Shown here one piece after another: positions 57,241 through 64,000 of a stretch of 64,000 nucleotides of DNA. The stretch is from positions 682,001 through 746,000 of the forward strand of contig NOKP01000012.1 in NCBI GenBank assembly GCA_002682825.1, written 5' to 3'. Within the stretch, counting starts at the first letter, position 1; each line of letters starts with the position of its first letter. This DNA comes from Neonectria sp. B-13 (taxonomy: Eukaryota > Ascomycota > Sordariomycetes > Hypocreales > Nectriaceae). Made by a program: the position numbers and the translations under genes. The notes beneath the pieces were generated by a model, which saw only the letters and a list, made by a program, of their open reading frames with translations, was not told the origin of the DNA and made no database searches.

Positions 57241-57486
57241 TTTAACCCTAGACTACTCGATAAACTCTGCCGACTTATTTATATATGCAATGGTTACATC
57301 GGCAGCTACAACATCATGCTTATGCAGATACTAGGTATAGGAAAAGCCAACGCAGCAGCAGTCGCCGCTCATTGTCAAGCAAGTTTCCTCAACGTCGAGC
57401 TTGCACTCACAGTAGGCATCAGCGGCGCCATTCCCTTCGGTTCTAACGGCAAAGAGATTATTCTCGGTATCCGCCTTCCGATATAA
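57241..57486 (+). pseudogene. PNP_UDP domain relic, right arm
   Basis: Mirror of 38812-39057. Core pieces are YIGSYNIML, GIGKANAAAVAAHCQASF and TVGISGAIPFGSNGKEIILG, ending at TAA 57484-57486. Confidence 0.65.
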
Positions 57487-58195
57487 GATCTTGGACACCA
57501 ATGAGAATAGGAAGAAGAGAAAGATAATGGTTATCAGACGAAAGCCGAGTTGTCAGTTCGCCACGATCGAGCGGTTAATGATATCGCTGCGTATCCGGTG
57601 GCTGAGGCTCAGCTAGCATGCCTTCCTGTTTGAGGCTCGAGGTCTAGAACCCCAGCTTACGGTTCATGGTATGGCTCAACAGTCAGAAGCGATCCTAAGC
57701 ATAGCCGCATGTGACTGACAAACTCTCTTTCTGTGCTAAGAATGCTCCTGCCGGTGATTTGTTGCAGCTTCACATCTTATCGGTCCCCATTGGTCTCTAT
57801 TATGGAAGATGGTATTCTTTCACCCTGTATAAATCTACTAGAGAGGAAACTCTAAAAGGTATGGACGGTGTGGTTACGCAGTCTGCCACTCTCTATTGCT
57901 AAGGCATTAGTGTTAAAAGCTGAATGGATAAGCCCTCTGCATCTGTCAGCTGCAAAAAATGTGGTTGCTGGCGAGCTTGACATGCTTCTAATAGCACTAG
58001 GTCTGTGAGACCTTGCAGTTACACAGACTAGCAACCGAGAGTCGTGGATGGGAAAGGAATCGCAATAAGAAAAGCGACAAGCATCCAGCCTCGTTACACG
58101 ATGGAAGCTGCATGCGGCGATTCAGACAGAGCAACGGGCGATGCACCCGTGTAACAGCTGTGTGTACTGCCTACAGCAAACTAACAATGGGACTC
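57487..58195. other. Intergenic region, right arm
   Basis: Mirror of 38103-38811; nothing supported. Confidence 0.35.
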
Positions 58196-59381
58196 TCAGC
58201 GTCCCATCCTATCACTGATGATGATTTTCAGGACAACCAGTGTCGAGGCGACTCCAAGTGAAAGTCCTCCCCCAAAACCGCTTCCAAGGATTACCAGACC
58301 GCCAATGACTTCCCGGGCTTCCCGCGACAGTTCTCTTGCTTCAAGCAGCTGCCGCTCCTTCTCGAAAATTCCAGGCGCGTCAACCCACTGCTCATTGATT
58401 TGCCCACAGTCCGAACAATTGCTCTGTCTTCCACTCAACCTAAAGTCGGGGTTCCAGGAATAACAGTTCTCATCAGGGCAGATAACGCCGCCAGCCCACG
58501 ACACAGACGTCATATGCTGCAGATCCTTGAGGTCTCGTAAGCCGTCAGATGCGGCCGGCTTACTGCTTAAAACGCCCGATGCCTTAGAAACATCAATTAT
58601 GATTTTATGTTCAGCATCGAACTTGGCATCACTGACGCATGGCCTTGTCAGGATATTTTTTCCTTGGTGTGGGATTGGTTCAGTCGTTGTTCTTGTTTCA
58701 TCAAACGTTTCTTCCGGCTGTGAATGGAAACGGGCGGGTTCTCTGGTCGCATTGCAATCTAGAATGTCGTCCTTGAAACCGTATTCCTCCTGTGGATAGT
58801 TAGTATGGTTACGACCTTTTGGGCTTTGAGCCAGGTTACAATACCCGGAATTCTATGTGACCCCTCAGCCATATGAGTTTTGCGAATCTACCGTCCGAAA
58901 TCTCCTGGATCGTCTTCGATTCTTTTCTAGCCCACCTTTCGCTTTCTTCCATGATATCCTTCCACAACTCCTGTCCATGCTCATGTTAGTTGCGTAGGGA
59001 AAGCACATAATGATACGTACAGTATTGATGCAAGATCGGCCGCGAAGCGCATATCCTGGGAGGCCTCTCCGAATGTACGGCATTACTTGAACGTCGAGAT
59101 TATCGGTGAACCGCCGAAGTACATCCAGGAGGATATCTTTCGACGGAATCCATCTCCAGGAATCGCCATGCGTATCCCGCACGTGAGGAAACGAGCGGCA
59201 GCGTGTTTTTTGGAAGATGTAGGGTGTCGGGCTTATCTGGAAGGGAATCTCGTGGATTTCTTCTTCAACGGCGCTCTGTAGATGTGTCAGTAGGACCGGG
59301 AGTACCAAAAAGATCATGGCGCATCACGTCACTCACGTTATCATTGAATCCCTCCTCACTGCCCTTTTTGTGAACATTCAT
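58196..59381 (-). CDS. Predicted tail-anchored protein with Cys-pair motif, right arm
   Basis: Identical mirror of the gene at 36917-38102; exons at 59337-59381, 59021-59275, 58845-58970 and 58196-58789. It is divergent from the gasdermin-like gene at 59848. Whether this is a real second copy depends on whether the palindrome is real. Confidence 0.55.
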
Positions 59382-59847
59382 GATGTCTCACGCTTCACAT
59401 TAGCAATTGTGAGGGTTTGAATGAGGGGTAAAATATACTGCAAGATGCGTCACACGTAATGGCGCTCTAGAAGATCAGCGAAAAAGCTATGGCACCTTGG
59501 AGGCGTGTGATGCTTCTCCATGCATGAAATGCATATAATGTATGTGCTCTGTCTTTCGGGGAGCTACATCGTCACATTCTGAGACCCTTGCAACCCCTCA
59601 TCTCTCTCACTGTTGTCGACTGTACTGTGCCAGGAAGCATCTTCCGTGGGCCTTAACACCTCGATACAAGCATCTGCTAAACTGTGGCGCCATTAGTGCC
59701 AAGAGCTGAAACTTGATGGTGGCGGGGGCGTCGAATAGCGCTTCGCCGGGATGCGTGTAGCTGAACAACCATGATCAGACTGAGGCCGCCACCGAATGGT
59801 CTAGGCGCGCAAGGCTTGACTGAGGGGCATGTTGAAGCTGGAGATCA
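59382..59847. promoter_or_regulatory. Divergent intergenic region, right arm
   Basis: Mirror of 36451-36916; must contain the promoters of the gasdermin-like gene and the third gene. Confidence 0.35.
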
Positions 59848-60828
59848 ATGCCGAGTGTTGTTTTTAATACAGTCCACGACTTCGGGGACAAGCTCACGGT
59901 TCTTGTCGGTGCTGGTTTGCTCCAACCTCTTGCGATTACTGCAGCTATCGAAGACCATCTTGCGAGAAGAATGAAGAAGACGTACTTCTTTCCACCCAAC
60001 TTCGACTACCCACCAAATGGCTTCTTGTGGCCTGGACGTATTCTCACGGACCCTTTCGACCCATCGACATGCCTGAACCGCGGCGAGCTGCCCGCATATA
60101 CTGCCGACGTACCGCTCCGAGAGTCGTTCAAAATGGATTGGAAAGGTGATATGGAGCTCAAGCGCACTGGGCTGGTCGGACTCTGGCTGCGCTTCCTTCA
60201 GTTCGTCGGCATCGAGGTGTCCGGGAGCATCAATTGGAGCAAGGTCAACGCGGATCTCTACACCATCCGCAAACTCGAGACGAAATTCATCGAGCCTTCG
60301 CCACAATATCTCGAGGAGCTCGTGCTTACGCCGCAGGTGGCCGAGGAAGTTGTAGAGTCGGGGTTCGAAACGCCCTTATACTTGGTCACGGGCGTCAAGG
60401 TGGCGTATGGGGCGTCTATGGCCTGGGACCGCTGGACTGCACTCAAGGCAGGCGTCAAGGCTGCCGGTGATGGAACCGCAGCTGGGGCACCCGGTGGCGG
60501 TGGTGGCGAACTAGAGATCGACAACTCCAAGAAAAAGAATACCGGGTTTCGGAAATCCTCACCAATTGTCTTCGCGTTCCAGGTCCGGGAAATAGTGTAC
60601 GACATGAACGAAAGACTGCAGAGCCAGGTCTTGAAGAAGGGTGCAGTGCTCTATGATCTTCAAAATGCTGAGGACAAACCAGAGGAACAACGCAAGGTTG
60701 TTCAGAACTTCTTCAGTGTTAACCATCTTCTGGGAGATGAGGAGACGCTATCGCACATAGATTTCAAAAGCTCTACAGCTGTCGATGAAGACGGTGAAAG
60801 TTGCGACTGTATGAGCACTACATCCTGA
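59848..60828 (+). CDS. Fungal gasdermin-like protein, right arm
   Basis: Identical 326-residue mirror of 35470-36450. Features as described there: LWPGRILTDPFDP, TPLYLVTGVKVAYGAS, SSPIVFAFQVREIVYD and an acidic C-terminal tail. The stop is 134 bp from the stop of the convergent protease gene. Confidence 0.78.
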   Translation: MPSVVFNTVHDFGDKLTVLVGAGLLQPLAITAAIEDHLARRMKKTYFFPPNFDYPPNGFLWPGRILTDPFDPSTCLNRGELPAYTADVPLRESFKMDWKGDMELKRTGLVGLWLRFLQFVGIEVSGSINWSKVNADLYTIRKLETKFIEPSPQYLEELVLTPQVAEEVVESGFETPLYLVTGVKVAYGASMAWDRWTALKAGVKAAGDGTAAGAPGGGGGELEIDNSKKKNTGFRKSSPIVFAFQVREIVYDMNERLQSQVLKKGAVLYDLQNAEDKPEEQRKVVQNFFSVNHLLGDEETLSHIDFKSSTAVDEDGESCDCMSTTS

Positions 60829-60962
60829 TCGAGGATGCACAATAGTAATACAACTACTTAAGGGGTCACCAGGATGTTCAATGGTGACATAAATGATCAA
60901 GAGAACTCAAGATTCAGAAGAGATACGGTGGAACGGCACTCCTATAAGTATGCTAGTCTTCT

Positions 60963-63473
60963 CTACAAATGCTGCATCCTGTAAGCGATATCCTGCATGA
61001 CGCGTTCTCTGCCCTTCAGGGTGTTGATAAGGCTCCAAGGCTGCAGGAAGTGATATCCATTGTCCGCGTGTTGTCGAGACTCGGCGGACATTGCCAGGAA
61101 AAGATTGCGCATCCCGGTATAAGACTTCGCTCGCTCCTTCCTCTGTATGACGAGGTCTTTGGGGCAAGGCTGGCCCAGCAGCTCCAGAACCAAGGCTGCT
61201 ACGCCGGCAGCGATCGGCGTCGCTATCGACGTGCCTCTCAGTCGAGTTCCGTCACCTTCGCACACCGCCACCCCCTCTCCGAGGATGGAAAAGTTGTCCT
61301 CGTTCCAGACAGCCCGCGGGTTGAAGTACGAAGGCTTGCCCCAGCCCCTGGCGGAGTGGATACATAATACCACTGGGTTTCGCCCCGGGAACGCAGGTTG
61401 ACTGTTCCGAGACCCTTCGTTGGAAGCCGCTGCGAACATGATCTTGTCTTTGGTGAAAGCATACTTGACGGCTTCCAAGACATCATCGGATTCGTACTCT
61501 GAACCGAAGGACATGCTGATTATATCAACGTCCCACACATCGACGGCGTATCTGATGGCCTTTATGACGCATTAGCAGGTGTACATTGCCGGGGGCTAAA
61601 ACTAACCTTGGCAATGTGTTGATTCGTCTGCTCGGCTGCTGTTCTTGCTGCAACAACTTTGGCAACATACAGGTCGGCGTTTGGAGCCACTTTGAAGACA
61701 AGGGCGGCAGCATTCGTGCCATGCCCGACCTGATCCGCTATGCAAGTGGTAGGTTCTGTGAAGTTTCTCCTACCTTTGATTTGTCCTTGATGGTTCTGGA
61801 TACCCGGGCTGTTCAAATTGATGCCGGAGTCGAGAATCGCAAGTCGAACTTTCCTATAGTGTCGCCGTCTTTGCTTTCGTACGACCGCATCGGTTCGATC
61901 TCGAAGATCTCGAAACCATTGATCGGCGGAATTATACCTAGACGCTGTTGGTAGTCGACCTCTATCTTTCTTTCCAGCGACTTACGTGTCAACGGTCTCT
62001 GTTGGATACGTGCTACCACTGCCAACGTCGTTAAGGGTTAGCAAATTGGTCAGCACCTCACAGTCGAACAAGCGAGTCCCAGTAGCTTGATGCGCTGGCA
62101 TGTGGTCCGTTCATGTTTATCAGCCAGAGCCATCAACTGGGAAGGATCTAGAATACCATTTGCATATTTTGGTAATGCAGTTCCCAGCACAGGAGCGACG
62201 TCCATTTCGACATCTTGCGACCCAAGATCAGTTCAAGTTCGTTACAGGAAAATATAATCGCGGCGGATAATGCTATCAAAGAGCTCCGAATGACTCACCA
62301 GAGAACATTTGTGGTTCCACAGCAGTTCTGTTTGATTGACCCGCAGAATTAGTATTGTTAGAAGAGGTCCAATGTCCATACAATAGAGTATGAGAACTGA
62401 CCGATTCTTCAAACAACCCGCGCATATGGCGAGGCTAGAAGCTGCCTCCATCTCCTGGCAATATCTTGAAGTGGCTCCTGAGACATCTGAAACTCTGCGC
62501 CAGTCGTGCATCGGTATATCTCCGAGACCATCTCGGACACTAAACCTAAAGTACTTGAGATCCAACACCTTGGCATCCTTCTCCAAAAGATAATGCACTC
62601 TGTCGGGATCGGTGGCAGCATCTGTGATGGCAGATACGAGCGAAGTGATCTCTCCGAGGTTTGAAATGCTGTTGCCGTGTATCTTCATCCCTAAACGAAT
62701 CGATGAACGGACGCCAGTCCCGATGCTGACGATGCAATCTATCGCGGACAGCTGCCATACTCGCGTCGCCTCATCGAAGCCTTCCTTAGAGGGATTACTG
62801 AAGCCGATCGCGGCAGAGATGTGGGACGTGGGAGGGTCACCAAACTGGGCCGGAATGTATCGTATCGGAGTTGCCATGGACGCAAGAACTGCCTCCCAAA
62901 TGCTGCACTTGGTCTCATCTGGATCCGAACGAGAGATGTAGGAACGCAATCGGATAGGCAAACGAATATCTTCGGTACTCATAGTGAGCACCATTGTTCT
63001 GCACGTATGCGATGCATCCGTTGCCAAGAATGGTTCCTCTGCATGATGGCCACGTTCGGCGAGCGTCTGTTGAATGGCTCGTTGAAGTGCTTCGTTGTTC
63101 TTCTTGATACCGTCCTGCCAGTGAAACAGCGAGATGCGGCTTCGAACAGGCTCTAGTTTCTTTCCTCTATCAAGTAACCACTTCTTGCATTCAGAAAGGG
63201 TCTAGGGTCTGTGAGTGAATGTGATGCTGGAAGCTGTGTTCTTCAACTTACCATCCCAAGCCTTCCCAAGAGAATAGCAATCAGGCCACCCCAACCAGTC
63301 CCACAAATCAGATTGAAGTGTCTTGAAGGTCTGCAACCCTCTCTACATGACGTTCCTCCACATCCGACACGGGTTTGTAGTTTTTCGAGAATCAGGAGTG
63401 CCGATAGAATTCGAACTCCGCCGTCATCGAGACATAGGATCTGGGCTTTGCTCCCTAACGGAAGTTCGCTGCC
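60963..63473 (-). CDS. Patatin-like (degenerate) / subtilisin S8 fusion, right arm
   Basis: Identical mirror of 32825-35335. On this strand the subtilisin-encoding exons are at 60963-61559 and 61607-61937, and the patatin-encoding exons at 62402-63201 and 63252-63473. The same substitutions at the patatin Ser and Asp and the same intact Asp-His-Ser triad are present. The 5' end is not identified here either. Confidence 0.75.
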
Positions 63474-64000
63474 CTACTACAATTAACACAGACATTTGTG
63501 AAGGCAACAATAGTACTCCTAACCATTCTGGAAGTACGATAAGACGTTCCGAGGCTAATGATAGGGTCCTCGTTAGACCGGGCAGGGAGCGACGTGCTTT
63601 GGTGCCAAGACGTGGTAAGCATAACGTGGCTATTGGCCAAGTGGAGGAAATCTAGACATGTCTCGACAGGGCGAGCAGCCAGAATAAAAACCCCGCTTCG
63701 CAGATCCAGGAATGGCCTGGCTCACATTACGGGGAGGCATGTCCTTGCCACTAAGGTTCTGTGGCATGAGCCACTGAAGCTACACTATCCCTTTGACTGT
63801 CGTAAGCCTCCACCTCCGTATCGAGCCCCACATGACCCCCGCTAAGGCTGAGGTACGTAGAGTGACTTTGAGCACCAGCGAAATCAACCCCGCCCAATTC
63901 ATGATACAACTCATTCTGTGCATTCTCATGGATTCCTAACAGCTCTCTAGCCAGGCGGCAGTCAACGCATACGATGACAATAGCTTCATTCGTATTGATG
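63474..64000. other. Region upstream of patatin-S8 gene, right arm
   Basis: Mirror of 32298-32824. Contains the unidentified coding-like remnant (YHELGGVDFAGAQSHSTY on the minus strand). The window ends inside the repeat. Confidence 0.35.

Larger units (their letters stand above)
48299..64000 (-). repeat. Right arm of a perfect ~15.7 kb inverted repeat
   Basis: The reverse complement of 32298-47999. It continues to the window edge, so the real arm may be longer. Confidence 0.95.

Overview
The window is nuclear DNA of a filamentous ascomycete (Pezizomycotina). The evidence is short 38-85 bp introns with GT...AG ends and CTAAC-like branch sites, two HET-domain genes, a fungal (R)-selective transaminase, fungal zinc-finger transcription factors, and long TA-rich blocks whose transposon remains carry Gln/Trp-to-stop changes, the signature of repeat-induced point mutation (RIP). 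I cannot fix the genus.

Layout. 1-2.5 kb: an intact class-IV aminotransferase gene. 2.5-8.2 kb: RIP-degraded nested repeats, including a ~1 kb family (called A here) with 13-16 bp target-site duplications and an LTR-like family (B). 8.2-25 kb: a gene island with a C2H2/Zn2Cys6 regulator, a full-length divergent mitochondrial complex I PSST (20 kDa) subunit, a hypothetical gene, a secreted Apple-like protein, a non-RIPed LTR remnant, a probable broken S8 protease, two HET genes and another broken ORF. 25-30.8 kb: a second RIP block. 30.8-31.4 kb: a solo copia-type LTR.

From about 32.3 kb to the end, the window is a perfect inverted repeat. Base x pairs with base 96298-x, with arms 32298-47999 and 48299-64000. 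The centre holds 100 Ns plus 199 bp of unrelated DNA. No indel and no mismatch was seen where I compared. Each arm carries, from outside inward: (i) a multi-exon gene fusing a patatin-like domain, with both catalytic residues replaced, to a subtilisin (S8) protease with an intact triad; (ii) convergent to it, 134 bp away, a fungal gasdermin-like (RCD-1/HET-Q1 type) gene; (iii) a divergent gene for a predicted tail-anchored protein with a Cys-pair motif; (iv) a PNP_UDP relic of the kind found in fungal NLRs; (v) a RIPed Tc1/mariner transposase; (vi) further LTR relics; (vii) a RIPed Ty1/copia element cut off at the axis.

The main biological candidate is the gasdermin plus protease pair. Fungal gasdermins are known to be activated by cleavage by a genetically linked subtilisin-like protease (het-Q1/het-Q2 in Podospora). 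Here the protease is fused to a pseudo-patatin domain, and a third, membrane-anchored gene lies next to the pair. With two HET genes, a probable S8 relic and a PNP_UDP relic nearby, the region looks like an incompatibility or cell-death island inside transposon-rich DNA. The palindrome around an assembly gap may be an assembly artefact, so the module may exist only once in the real genome.
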